Assembly (NCBI RefSeq): GCF_041287255.1
Contig: NZ_JBGGTX010000003.1
Location: 620,001-684,000 of the forward strand
Source: Tamlana flava
GTDB taxonomy: Bacteria > Bacteroidota > Bacteroidia > Flavobacteriales > Flavobacteriaceae
Length of the DNA stretch: 64,000 bases
Direction: 5' to 3'
Below, piece by piece: positions 45,337 through 53,300 of this stretch; the stretch's first letter is position 1; the number at the start of each line of letters is the position of its first letter. The notes under the pieces are model-generated. The model was not told the origin of the DNA, ran no database searches, and saw only the letters and a list, made by a program, of their open reading frames with translations. The position numbers and the translations under genes were made by a program.

Positions 45337-45344
45337 TAATTTAG
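45337..45344 (+). promoter_or_regulatory. -7 promoter element of the CBS gene
   Basis: TAATTTAG has one difference from TAnnTTTG. A second near match (TAATTTTA) starts six bases earlier. The spacing to the palindrome matches only the later one. Confidence 0.4.
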
Positions 45345-45372
45345 TTACAGTTTTAACGTAAATACCTGTGTC

Positions 45373-45786
45373 ATGTCATCCTCACCTGTTTCTTCAATAA
45401 TGTCTAAAAATGTGGTGTGCGTTACACCGCATCAAAAACTTATAGATGTAAAACACATTTATGAGAAAAAGGAATTTCATCATCATATTCCAGTAACTGA
45501 AGATGAGCGATTAGTGGGCATGATTAGCCTAATTGACTTTATGTACAAAATAAAAGGCGCAGGCCTTGATGACAATCATTTGGTTTACAACGAATTAACC
45601 GCCAAAGACATCATGACGCCCAACCCATTTGCATTGGACGAGCATGTTAGCATTGATGAAGTAGCACATGAACTATCTAAAGGAAATTACCATGCCATAC
45701 CCATTGTTGAAGGCAAAAAGGTAATAGGTATTGTATCTACTGCAGATATCATCAAATATTATCTGAACAAAAATAACACTGAATAA
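45373..45786 (+). CDS. Protein of two CBS domains
   Basis: 137 residues made of two CBS motifs: VSSIMSKNVVCVTPHQKLIDVKHIYEKKEFHHHIPVTEDERLVGMISLIDFMYKI and KDIMTPNPFALDEHVSIDEVAHELSKGNYHAIPIVEGKKVIGIVSTADIIKYYL. Such stand-alone proteins bind adenine nucleotides and regulate others; the partner is unknown. It is preceded by the FNR-like site and followed by a strong terminator. Confidence 0.92.
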   Translation: MSSSPVSSIMSKNVVCVTPHQKLIDVKHIYEKKEFHHHIPVTEDERLVGMISLIDFMYKIKGAGLDDNHLVYNELTAKDIMTPNPFALDEHVSIDEVAHELSKGNYHAIPIVEGKKVIGIVSTADIIKYYLNKNNTE

Positions 45787-45824
45787 CTAGACGTTTTTTC
45801 AGAAAGTTGAAATTAGTTGAATAA

Positions 45825-45853
45825 AAAAAAGGTGAACAGTGTTCACCTTTTTT
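45825..45853 (+). terminator. Rho-independent terminator of the CBS gene
   Basis: A run of A and GGTGAAC / GTTCACC and a run of T, loop AGT. The same hairpin recurs at 46929-46958 as part of the duplication described below. Confidence 0.85.
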
Positions 45854-45961
45854 GCCCCAAATCTACCATGAACTTAACCTACTTATGTTATGGTAGTCCA
45901 AACCTAAATAAGTTTGCTGTATTAAAATAAACAATTCTTCAAATTGCTTATTTAATTGTTA

Positions 45962-45980
45962 AAATGTGAAAATCACATTT
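45962..45980. promoter_or_regulatory. Palindrome overlapping the promoter, copy 1
   Basis: AAATGTGA-AAA-TCACATTT, perfect over 8 bases each side. It is followed at once by TTGCTTTG (45979-45986), a -7-like element, so a bound protein would cover the promoter. Operator-like. Confidence 0.55.
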
Positions 45981-46017
45981 GCTTTGTAGCTGTTTTCAAA
46001 CCATAACCCTAAAGATT

Positions 46018-46272
46018 ATGAAACTCCCGATTATCAAAGGATCTTATCTCCTAAATATCCCTTTAATTTTTGTGTCACTCTATATTAGTTGGTTCACCTT
46101 ATTGTTTGGTATAGCCCATTTGGTTAGTGGCAAAAATCCAGATATCACGTTTGCCCAGCACCTTATGGGCGTAGCATTTTGTATTGCACTTTGTGTTATA
46201 GGCATTGTTTTTTTAATCGTAGCGTTAGCAGCAATTAGAGGAATTATCCATAAGCTAAAAGGAAAAAATTAA
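46018..46272 (+). CDS. Small membrane protein, paralog 1
   Basis: 84 residues from ATG 46018. A longer frame from 45979 would begin inside the palindrome/promoter region. Two hydrophobic segments (IPLIFVSLYISWFTLLFGIAHLV and LMGVAFCIALCVIGIVFLIVALAAI), then a basic end GIIHKLKGKN. Its closest relative is at 47123. Function unknown. Confidence 0.7.
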   Translation: MKLPIIKGSYLLNIPLIFVSLYISWFTLLFGIAHLVSGKNPDITFAQHLMGVAFCIALCVIGIVFLIVALAAIRGIIHKLKGKN

Positions 46273-46432
46273 CCTAAAGAAACAGTTTTAAAAACAAAAA
46301 TTTAAATAAAAATCAAACCCTTGATAATCTAATTTTTGTACCTTTATTTAACTTTCCTCATTGTTTATCGTTCTTCCTACTTTTTGCAAAATGGCACAGT
46401 AATTCTAGGCAATAAACATTAAACTAAAAATC

Positions 46433-46867
46433 ATGAGATTAAAACCAACCATCATGCCCCTATTTTTAGCGCTTTACTTCTGTTTCAATTCTGCTAACGC
46501 ACAAAGTAATTTGGAAGGAAGGTGGGAATTAGTGAAACAAGTATTGACCTTACCAGACACCTCCTATACACGTACCGGTGAAGATGCTGCAAACATGGTA
46601 AAGATTATTAACCAAAAAATCTTTGTAACTGTTGCTTTGAGGGATTCTATTCAACACAGCATGTTTAATTGGGGTTATTATGAGTTGACCGATGATACCT
46701 ATACTGAGAACATTGAATACTTTTCATATCCCGAAGAAATAGGTAAATCGTACACTTTTAAAAGTAAAATTGAAAATGATATTTGGACTATAGAAGGACC
46801 AATAAAAAGAGAAGGTGAAGAACTGCCTGTTTGGAAAACTTATGAAAAGTATAGAAAAGTGGAATAG
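46433..46867 (+). CDS. Exported lipocalin-like protein
   Basis: 144 residues with signal peptide to about FNSANAQ. The mature part begins SNLEGRWELVKQVLTLPD, a lipocalin-like GxW start, and has strands ending VWKTYEKYRKV. It is similar in shape to DUF4488-type proteins. It lies between the two copies of the duplicated block. Function unknown. Confidence 0.7.
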   Translation: MRLKPTIMPLFLALYFCFNSANAQSNLEGRWELVKQVLTLPDTSYTRTGEDAANMVKIINQKIFVTVALRDSIQHSMFNWGYYELTDDTYTENIEYFSYPEEIGKSYTFKSKIENDIWTIEGPIKREGEELPVWKTYEKYRKVE

Positions 46868-46928
46868 GATGTTAAGCCTTTTACGTTCATCATGACATAT
46901 TGGAGCAAAAGCCACTTTAATTTAAAAT

Positions 46929-46958
46929 AAAAAAGGTGAACGAGTGTTCACCTTTTTT
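46929..46958 (+). terminator. Rho-independent terminator
   Basis: AAAAAAGGTGAAC (46929-46941) pairs with GTTCACCTTTTTT (46946-46958), loop GAGT. It terminates the gene at 46433 and is duplicated from 45825-45853. Confidence 0.85.
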
Positions 46959-47066
46959 GCCCCAAATCTACCATGAACTTAACCTACTTATGTTATGGTA
47001 ATCCAAACATAAATAAGTTTGATTTATTAAAATAAACAATTCTTCAAATTGCTTATTTAATTGTTA

Positions 47067-47085
47067 AAATGTGAAAATCACATTT
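47067..47085. promoter_or_regulatory. Palindrome overlapping the promoter, copy 2
   Basis: Identical to 45962-45980: AAATGTGA-AAA-TCACATTT followed by TTGCTTTG. Position relative to the gene start is also the same. Confidence 0.55.
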
Positions 47086-47122
47086 GCTTTGTAGCTGTTT
47101 TCAAACCATAACTCTAAAGATT

Positions 47123-47392
47123 ATGAAACTCCCGATTATCAAAGGATCCTATCTCCTAAACATCTCAATTCTTATTGTTTCACTTTACATTAGCTGGGTA
47201 ACCTTGGCCATTGGTATAGCTCACCTTATTGGTGGTGAAAACACAGACACTACCTCAGCTGAAGCTTTCAATTTTCAACATATCTTAGGTGTTATTTTTA
47301 TAATTTTTCTCTGTTTGATTGGCTTAGCTTTCTTAATAATAGCGTTAGCAGCAATTAGAGGAATTATCCATAAGCTTAAAGAGAAACATTAA
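47123..47392 (+). CDS. Small membrane protein, paralog 2
   Basis: 89 residues from ATG 47123. The first 13 residues (MKLPIIKGSYLLN) and the last dozen or so (LAAIRGIIHKLK) are identical to paralog 1, while the middle has diverged (ISILIVSLYISWVTLAIGIAHLIGGEN). Two hydrophobic segments. Function unknown. Confidence 0.7.
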   Translation: MKLPIIKGSYLLNISILIVSLYISWVTLAIGIAHLIGGENTDTTSAEAFNFQHILGVIFIIFLCLIGLAFLIIALAAIRGIIHKLKEKH

Positions 47393-47500
47393 CTTTTGAG
47401 AAACATTTCTAAAAGCAAAACTTAAATAGTTATTCCCAATTTTCTATTAACTATAATAGATAGTTACAAGTTATGCCATAATCTCTTTTGGTCTATAACT

Positions 47501-47536
47501 AAGTGTTTGTCGCTCCGTAATCTATGTTTGACGAAA
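47501..47536 (+). promoter_or_regulatory. LytTR-type direct-repeat operator, copy 1
   Basis: AAGTGTTTG-N15-TGTTTG-N-CGAAA. The two TGTTTG units (47504, 47525) are 21 bp apart. A -7-like TATTTTTA starts at 47565, 35 nt after the second unit. It precedes the lipoprotein gene at 47594. Confidence 0.65.
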
Positions 47537-47593
47537 AATATTGATTCAGTAAAACCCATCTCTTTATTTTTATATCAATAAAATTCGTTAGCC

Positions 47594-48247
47594 ATGAAAA
47601 CACTTAAATCCTATTTCCCGCTTTTTATTGCAGCACTCTTGCTAAGCTCCTGCATTGTTAAATCGATGTATCCGTTCTATACCAAGGATGTGCTGTATTT
47701 CGAACCTAAATTTATCGGTAATTGGATAGATGAGGATGATGGCATTTGGAAGGTGAAGCCATTTCATGAATTTTATAAGCAGGTGGATGCACAACTCAAA
47801 GAGGAAAAGGTCAAAATGTACAGTCAATACAATAACATTAGTTACCATGTACATTATGAAAAAGACAGTGTGAAATTCGCCTTCCTGGTTGTGCCTTTTA
47901 AGGTTCAAAATCAGATATTTCTGGATTTTTTACCAATAGAGAGTAACAAAAGTTTCAAAGACATGGAATTTCTTTATTCATCGCATTTAATTGGTTCCCA
48001 TACTCTGGCAAAGTTATTCATGGATTCTCAAAACAATATGAGTATTAAATGGCTTGGCTGGGATAAACTCGGAACCATTTTAAAAGACCATAAAGCCAAC
48101 ATTAAGCATGAAAAAATCGGAATGGACGAATTCCCTGTATTAACTGCCTCTTCAGAGAAATTAGTGAGGTCCATTAAAAAATATATCAATTCTGAAATGA
48201 AAGACAAAGGGGGAACGGACTTATTGTTGGAGCTTAAAAGAAGCTAA
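47594..48247 (+). CDS. FYTKD-family lipoprotein, member 1
   Basis: 217 residues with lipobox LSSC (Cys20). The mature start SMYPFYTKDVLYFEPKFIGNWID is shared with four other genes in the island (50352, 51221, 51952, 57326). A middle strand region is followed by the conserved end FPVLTASSEKLVRSIKKYINSE. An outer membrane or periplasmic lipoprotein of unknown function; the lipocalin-like FxGxW step is a hint of ligand binding only. Preceded by operator copy 1. Confidence 0.8.
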   Translation: MKTLKSYFPLFIAALLLSSCIVKSMYPFYTKDVLYFEPKFIGNWIDEDDGIWKVKPFHEFYKQVDAQLKEEKVKMYSQYNNISYHVHYEKDSVKFAFLVVPFKVQNQIFLDFLPIESNKSFKDMEFLYSSHLIGSHTLAKLFMDSQNNMSIKWLGWDKLGTILKDHKANIKHEKIGMDEFPVLTASSEKLVRSIKKYINSEMKDKGGTDLLLELKRS

Positions 48248-48326
48248 GCTTCCCCCTATAAAAAGTAACACCATGATTGCCATAAAAACTTATTCTTTAT
48301 TATATAATCTTCTAATAATAAAACAA

Positions 48327-48686
48327 ATGAAAAAACTAATTTTAATATTGTTCGCATTCATAATATTAGGCTGTGACCAAAATCTTAAAAAAAAGGGTGT
48401 CCTACTTGGAACTTGGGATGCAATTTCTGCAACTGATATTGAAACAGGAGAAGTCAGTTTTCCAGAAAGTGATGAATTAGCGTTTGTAGAATTTAAATCA
48501 GATTCTCTTTATCTAAGTCCTGATTTAAGTCTTGGTGATAAAGTTTTTGCTTGGCGAATTGAAGGGGATTCTATAGTTCTTTTTGATGAAGGTAATGTTT
48601 ATATTAAAGAATTAACCAAAAATAAACTTGTAGTTGAATATGACTTTTTTGGTAAAACACAGTTAAACTTTAAAAAAAGAAAGTAG
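48327..48686 (+). CDS. Lipocalin-like lipoprotein
   Basis: 119 residues from ATG 48327 (a longer frame from 48273 lacks a signal). Lipobox ILGC (Cys16). The mature part begins VLLGTWDAISATDIETG, a lipocalin-type step, and ends with strands LVVEYDFFGKTQLNF. It follows the previous gene by 79 nt and is probably co-transcribed. Confidence 0.7.
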   Translation: MKKLILILFAFIILGCDQNLKKKGVLLGTWDAISATDIETGEVSFPESDELAFVEFKSDSLYLSPDLSLGDKVFAWRIEGDSIVLFDEGNVYIKELTKNKLVVEYDFFGKTQLNFKKRK

Positions 48687-48771
48687 TTAACACTTGCAGA
48701 TTTCAGGGGAAAGATAAGCCATGGCTTTCTCACAATAATGTTTTAGGCAACCCATTTAAATCCAAGTTAAA

Positions 48772-49287
48772 ATGAAAAACATAATCTTTTTTGCAATAGC
48801 ATCATTTACCATCACCTACTGCCAAGGGCAAGTCAGAGATAGAGAAAGTGGACTATCATTATTTGCTTCCACAAACGATTCAGCGGGAATTGATTTTTTC
48901 GGACGTGAGGGTAATAGCAGAATTCATTTTGGTTATTCATATCAATTTAACGGACAGAAAAATGAAATTAAAAAAAAGCAAGGCCAAACGGATGGGTTAA
49001 CAGAAGATGGGAAAGGCGATTATTTCTGGGTTATTGATTTGGGTTATAGCAGGATATTTATAGATAAATTAACCGTGCATTCTGAATTGAGCATTGGAGG
49101 AAAAAAGGAGTTTACCAACTTTTTGGACGATAGATATAGTGATGATGGCTATTCATTGATAACCAGCTCAAAAGCTGTTATGGGGGTTGGTTTAAACATG
49201 GGTTACTTAATGAATAATGGCCTTGAACCTTTTATCGGAATCCATACACTAAAAAAAATAAATATTGGCGTTCGGCTTTCATGGTAA
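48772..49287 (+). CDS. Exported beta-barrel-like protein
   Basis: 171 residues with signal peptide to about TYCQGQ. Strand-rich mature part (GLSLFASTNDSAGIDFF, RIHFGYSYQF, FWVIDLGYSRIFIDKLTVHSEL, GVGLNMGYLMNN, IGVRLSW) like a small outer membrane barrel ending with an aromatic residue. Function unknown. Confidence 0.68.
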   Translation: MKNIIFFAIASFTITYCQGQVRDRESGLSLFASTNDSAGIDFFGREGNSRIHFGYSYQFNGQKNEIKKKQGQTDGLTEDGKGDYFWVIDLGYSRIFIDKLTVHSELSIGGKKEFTNFLDDRYSDDGYSLITSSKAVMGVGLNMGYLMNNGLEPFIGIHTLKKINIGVRLSW

Positions 49288-49361
49288 TCATATTTCATCC
49301 CAAACGCAATCAAGTATCCTATCCTTTTTAGTATAAGTGGTTATAAATAATGCAAACTCTT

Positions 49362-49397
49362 AAGTGTTTGACTACTAAAACACCTTGTTTGACGAAA
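49362..49397 (+). promoter_or_regulatory. LytTR-type direct-repeat operator, copy 2
   Basis: Same motif as copy 1; units at 49365 and 49386. A TAAATTG -7-like element starts at 49426, 35 nt after the second unit. Confidence 0.65.
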
Positions 49398-49492
49398 AAC
49401 ATTGCACTGAGACATTTAATCTCATTAAATTGTTTGAAATGCAGTGTTTTCAGATTAATCCTTAATGCACTTAATTTGAAAATTCTTGACAG

Positions 49493-50227
49493 ATGAAAAT
49501 TGAGCGGCATCTAATTCATACAGCAATCATTCTTGGATTAATGGTGAGCTCAACTTTTGCCCAGAACGATGGAAAGCCAGGATATTTTTTTGAATTGCAT
49601 TTGCCTTTTCAAGAAAGCTTTGGCCGTTTTGAAGACGCTTCCAGTTTAAGGGCTATAAACGACACAACCTCACTTTACAAGAAACGTTACGCTCCTGGAT
49701 ATAAATCAAATAAAGGGATTGAAGTAGTAGTGGGTTATTATAAAAATAGATTAAAGTTACAAACCACTATAAATTATGCTACTAAAGATATTGCATTGAG
49801 CGAATCATTAGCCTCTTCATTTGATGGGCCGCGTTTTTTGCTCGTAGATATGCTTACATTTAAAGTTTCTGCTTTATTCCCTTGGAAAAGCACCAACTAT
49901 ACACCATTTGGTTTGTATTATGGTTTTTTTATCAGTTCTGCCATTCCAGTTTCGTATGACATGAATGCAGAAACAAAGTCCAATTTTGGGATTGAGGATT
50001 TCAATCCCTCAACGCAGTTCAATTGGGGTTTTGATTTAAATATTAACCTCAGGTTCACTAATTCACCATGGTATGCCACTGGAGGTTTCTCCGCTACAGG
50101 GCCTGGAGCAGTTGGACAAATAGGAAAAATAACATTGGAGCCCGATTCAAATTATGAAATTGAGCGAGACAAATTTAAAATGTATACTTTAAATATCTTT
50201 CTTGGAATTGGCATACTCTTAGACTGA
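49493..50227 (+). CDS. Outer membrane beta-barrel protein, unknown function
   Basis: 244 residues. Signal peptide to about STFAQN. Alternating strands throughout (FFELHLPFQESFGRF, GIEVVVGYYKNRLKLQTTINYA, FNWGFDLNINLRF, YTLNIFLGIGILL) suggest a barrel of about ten strands. No periplasmic domain. Preceded by operator copy 2, so it is a predicted member of the LytTR regulon. Confidence 0.7.
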   Translation: MKIERHLIHTAIILGLMVSSTFAQNDGKPGYFFELHLPFQESFGRFEDASSLRAINDTTSLYKKRYAPGYKSNKGIEVVVGYYKNRLKLQTTINYATKDIALSESLASSFDGPRFLLVDMLTFKVSALFPWKSTNYTPFGLYYGFFISSAIPVSYDMNAETKSNFGIEDFNPSTQFNWGFDLNINLRFTNSPWYATGGFSATGPGAVGQIGKITLEPDSNYEIERDKFKMYTLNIFLGIGILLD

Positions 50228-50258
50228 TATAACTTTAGAGTAAAATTTAAAACAAATA

Positions 50259-50294
50259 AAGTGTTTGTCTACCAAACCACCTTGTTTGCCGAAA
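50259..50294 (+). promoter_or_regulatory. LytTR-type direct-repeat operator, copy 3
   Basis: Units at 50262 and 50283. A TAAATTG -7-like element starts at 50323, 35 nt after the second unit. It precedes the longest set of family genes (50352 onward). Confidence 0.65.
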
Positions 50295-50351
50295 AACCTT
50301 GAATCGGCACTGTTAAAATTCTTAAATTGAAGTCAAACAAGTTGAAGCGTT

Positions 50352-51143
50352 ATGAAAACACGTTCTATCCTATTAAGTATTATTGTGGTGTTTACAGTTA
50401 GCTCTTGTATTATAAGGTCATTATACCCCTTTTACACCAAAGACACCATTTATTTTGAGGAACGATTTTTAGGGACCTGGGAGGGTTTCGATGGCAAGCC
50501 CAATAAATGGATAGTTGTTTCAGTAGAAGATGTTTATCATGTTCAAAATGCCCTAGATATGAGAAATTGTAAGGGACCTTTATGCAGAGAACGAATAACC
50601 ACTGAAATAGAAGCTTACTTTCTTATTATAAAAGTTAAGGATGAAATAGCGATTTATTTAATGACTCCTTTTAAAATCAAAAATGACCTATTCCTTGATG
50701 TTTTTCCAATAAATAATTATTGCAGCGATGGTTCCGGAAATGGATGTGAAATGAAAGAAGATTTTAAAAGTTTTAATATTAAAACACATTCCCTCTTGAA
50801 ATTAGATGTATTAAATAATGATACAGTAAAGATGCATTTGTTCGACAAATTTGAGTTAAGAAAGCTTATTGAAAACAATAAAATTAAAATCAAATACCAC
50901 AAAATTGAACAATCAGACGGAACTAAGGATAATTTATACCTCTTAACTGCTTCTTCAGTGGAATTGCAAAGATTCATTGAAAAGTTTATCCGTTCTAAAG
51001 AATTTAAGGAGGACTATGATATAGATGATAGCAAATTAAATAGGATAAAAAATCGTGAAGACACATTTGAATTTATTAAAAATATAATTGCTGGCAATAC
51101 ACCATCAAATGGTATAAGAATACCCATTGTGGACTTGAATTAA
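50352..51143 (+). CDS. FYTKD-family lipoprotein, member 2
   Basis: 263 residues with lipobox VSSC (Cys19). Mature start SLYPFYTKDTIYFEERFLGTWEG. Four closely placed Cys are present in this member (MRNCKGPLCRE and CSDGSGNGCE), absent from members 1, 3 and 4. C-terminal LTASSVELQRFIEKFIRS plus a 60-residue extension, also present in member 5. Confidence 0.8.
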   Translation: MKTRSILLSIIVVFTVSSCIIRSLYPFYTKDTIYFEERFLGTWEGFDGKPNKWIVVSVEDVYHVQNALDMRNCKGPLCRERITTEIEAYFLIIKVKDEIAIYLMTPFKIKNDLFLDVFPINNYCSDGSGNGCEMKEDFKSFNIKTHSLLKLDVLNNDTVKMHLFDKFELRKLIENNKIKIKYHKIEQSDGTKDNLYLLTASSVELQRFIEKFIRSKEFKEDYDIDDSKLNRIKNREDTFEFIKNIIAGNTPSNGIRIPIVDLN

Positions 51144-51220
51144 ACCAAACCGTGTTAATAAATAAAAAAGTTCCTTAGGGAAAGACAATTTTAAAATATT
51201 ACAAAACACTTATAAGTATC

Positions 51221-51934
51221 ATGAAAACGATTAAATCATTTTCTTTATTAATAGTGCTCTCTCTTATGTTGAGCTCGTGTCTTCTGTTATCCCTACATCC
51301 CTATTACACCAAAGATTTAATTCATTTTGAAGAACAACTCATTGGAAAATGGGCTGATACTTCTAATGGGAGCTGGAAGATTTTGGGCTATAAAGACTTT
51401 CTTTTGAGTGAAGCCAAAAAATCAGGTAAAAAAATAAACAGTCAAAATTTGAATAAAAATGAGTTAGAACTGTGGCACAATGCCCACTTGTTTTATGCAG
51501 TGCAATATAAAGAAGATCCCGACAGCAGAGATACCCTTTATCATTTGGCAGTACCCTTTAAAATTGATGACCAGTTATTTCTAGATATTACACCCCACCA
51601 ACAAAGTTCAACCAGTAAAGTACCTGCCATAAATCTTTATAACAATCATAAAATTGATGTCCATGCCTTGGCCAAGGTAGATATCCTTTCCAATAACAAC
51701 ATCAGCATTACATGGCTTGGGGATGAAAAGTTCAATAAACTTTTAGCTTCCGATAAAATAAAAATAAAATATGAAACCGCTGGAGGTTTTATTACAAGTA
51801 AAGTTTTAACTGCCTCATCAGAAGAATTAGTGAAATTTCTCAAAAAATACATGAATTCCAAAGATAAAGACCAATGGTATTGGAATTCTGAAAATGCAGG
51901 AATTGAATTTACACATAACTTAAAAAGAAATTGA
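51221..51934 (+). CDS. FYTKD-family lipoprotein, member 3
   Basis: 237 residues with lipobox LSSC (Cys20). Mature start SLHPYYTKDLIHFEEQLIGKWAD and the C-terminal TASSEELVKFLKKYMNSK. Starts 77 nt after member 2 with no terminator seen, so probably same transcript. Confidence 0.8.
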   Translation: MKTIKSFSLLIVLSLMLSSCLLLSLHPYYTKDLIHFEEQLIGKWADTSNGSWKILGYKDFLLSEAKKSGKKINSQNLNKNELELWHNAHLFYAVQYKEDPDSRDTLYHLAVPFKIDDQLFLDITPHQQSSTSKVPAINLYNNHKIDVHALAKVDILSNNNISITWLGDEKFNKLLASDKIKIKYETAGGFITSKVLTASSEELVKFLKKYMNSKDKDQWYWNSENAGIEFTHNLKRN

Positions 51935-51951
51935 CCATACTATAAATAATC

Positions 51952-52674
51952 ATGAAAACTTTTAAATCATTGCTGCTGCTCCTAATGCTGGGGTTATTGT
52001 TAAACTCCTGCTTTATAACCTCCCTGCACCCTTTTTATACCGATGATGTCATACAATTTGAAAAACAATTGATTGGCCAGTGGATTGATTCAGATAATGG
52101 AGTTTGGAACGTCATGCGCTTTACAGACTTTCGAAAAAATAAAACTAATAGAGATACTACAAAACTGAATGAAAAGCAGTTTGATGCCTGGCATAGAGAT
52201 AAGCAATCCTATATGATACAATATGAAAATTATGATGGCTCTAAGTTGTATAATTCAGTATCAAAGAAAACCTTCAGAATGGAGGACGTCCATCTTAAGG
52301 TTGTACCCTTTAAAATAAATGGTCAATTATTTCTTGATTTTAATCCACATCATATAGGTTGGGATGAAGGACTTGCTGGCTTCCCATTTTCTACAAGTCC
52401 TAAGATAAATACCCACTCCTTGGCCAAATTGGATATGGACTCAAAAAACCAAATAACCATTACATGGCTTACTGAGGAAAAAATAAATGCGCTTTTAGCT
52501 ACACATAAAATTAAAATAAAACACGAAAGCACAGGTACGAATGGAAAAACACTGTTAACCGCCCCACCTGAAGAATTGGTAGAATTTATTGAAAAGTATA
52601 TGAATGTTAAAGGTGGAGATAGATGGGATTCTAGCGATAATCAGAAACTCAAATTTCAATTGAAAAGACGATAA
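51952..52674 (+). CDS. FYTKD-family lipoprotein, member 4
   Basis: 240 residues with lipobox LNSC (Cys20). Mature start SLHPFYTDDVIQFEKQLIGQWID, the one member with FYTDD in place of FYTKD. C-terminal APPEELVEFIEKYMNVK. Starts 17 nt after member 3, the closest pair in the family, which suggests a recent tandem duplication. Confidence 0.8.
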   Translation: MKTFKSLLLLLMLGLLLNSCFITSLHPFYTDDVIQFEKQLIGQWIDSDNGVWNVMRFTDFRKNKTNRDTTKLNEKQFDAWHRDKQSYMIQYENYDGSKLYNSVSKKTFRMEDVHLKVVPFKINGQLFLDFNPHHIGWDEGLAGFPFSTSPKINTHSLAKLDMDSKNQITITWLTEEKINALLATHKIKIKHESTGTNGKTLLTAPPEELVEFIEKYMNVKGGDRWDSSDNQKLKFQLKRR

Positions 52675-52676
52675 GC

Positions 52677-53300
52677 TTGGAAAGATTAAGTCCAGATATT
52701 AATTACACGGCATTTTTATATACCAAAATAAAATCTGGTATATACATATTATGCCTTGCACTCCTTATAACCTCTTGTGGCCCAAATGCCTACGATATTA
52801 GTGGCGGCCAGCATTATGAGTTTGAACTGGATTACAAATTATTGCAAGATTCCACATTTATTGAAAAAAGCATAAAAAATTCCACTAAGTATATCCCCAT
52901 TTCCAATAGCTCCATTAATCAGTCGCATCTACTTTACAATGCCTTTTTAATGCTCAATAAAACACAAAGAAAAAAGCTCAAAAACTACTTGGAAGAACAA
53001 AAGGACACCACAAGTTGTGACTATAAATTGGCATTGATGTATTATAATGTAGCAAAACACGAATTTCAAAATGCCAATAACTTGTATTCCAATCTTTGCA
53101 AAGAATCTATAAGGTTTAGCGAGGAACTTATTTATGCCGACCTTCAATTTGAATTGGCTTTGTACCAAGGTAATTTAAACTATAATCAGCAATTGGCACT
53201 CTATCAAGATTTGATAGATAAACATATACATGATGAACTGGCAAAAACAATTATTAAATCGAGGGCGAGAAGATTGCGCTATATCAACAGGAATTTCTAA
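52677..53300 (+). CDS. Lipoprotein with helical body
   Basis: 207 residues from TTG 52677, 2 nt after the previous stop; no ATG occurs before the lipobox ITSC (Cys34). The helical body (RKKLKNYLEEQKDTT, YYNVAKHEFQNANNLYSNL) is TPR-like. It ends RARRLRYINRNF. The last 71 nt overlap the apparent start of the next gene. Function unknown. Confidence 0.65.
   Translation: MERLSPDINYTAFLYTKIKSGIYILCLALLITSCGPNAYDISGGQHYEFELDYKLLQDSTFIEKSIKNSTKYIPISNSSINQSHLLYNAFLMLNKTQRKKLKNYLEEQKDTTSCDYKLALMYYNVAKHEFQNANNLYSNLCKESIRFSEELIYADLQFELALYQGNLNYNQQLALYQDLIDKHIHDELAKTIIKSRARRLRYINRNF

Larger units (their letters stand above)
45825..46070 (+). repeat. Duplicated block, copy 1 (terminator, leader and gene start)
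   Basis: The terminator hairpin, a 160-bp non-coding leader and the first 17 codons of the small membrane protein gene are nearly identical to 46929-47175. Similarity drops in the middle of the coding sequence and returns at its last 40 bases. Confidence 0.85.
46929..47175 (+). repeat. Duplicated block, copy 2
   Basis: Second copy of the block starting at 45825, about 1,105 bp downstream. Only a few substitutions occur across the leader (for example GTAGTCC to GTAATCC and TTTGCTG to TTTGATT). Confidence 0.85.

Noticed and set aside
46362..46388. A possible seventh direct repeat (TGTTTA and TTTGCA) upstream of the lipocalin-like gene
   Set aside because: The second unit does not match and there is no -7-like element at the expected distance.
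53230..53300. Overlap of 71 nt between the lipoprotein genes as a frameshift fusion
   Set aside because: The two frames are each complete with their own lipobox; an alternative start at TTG 53326 removes the overlap.
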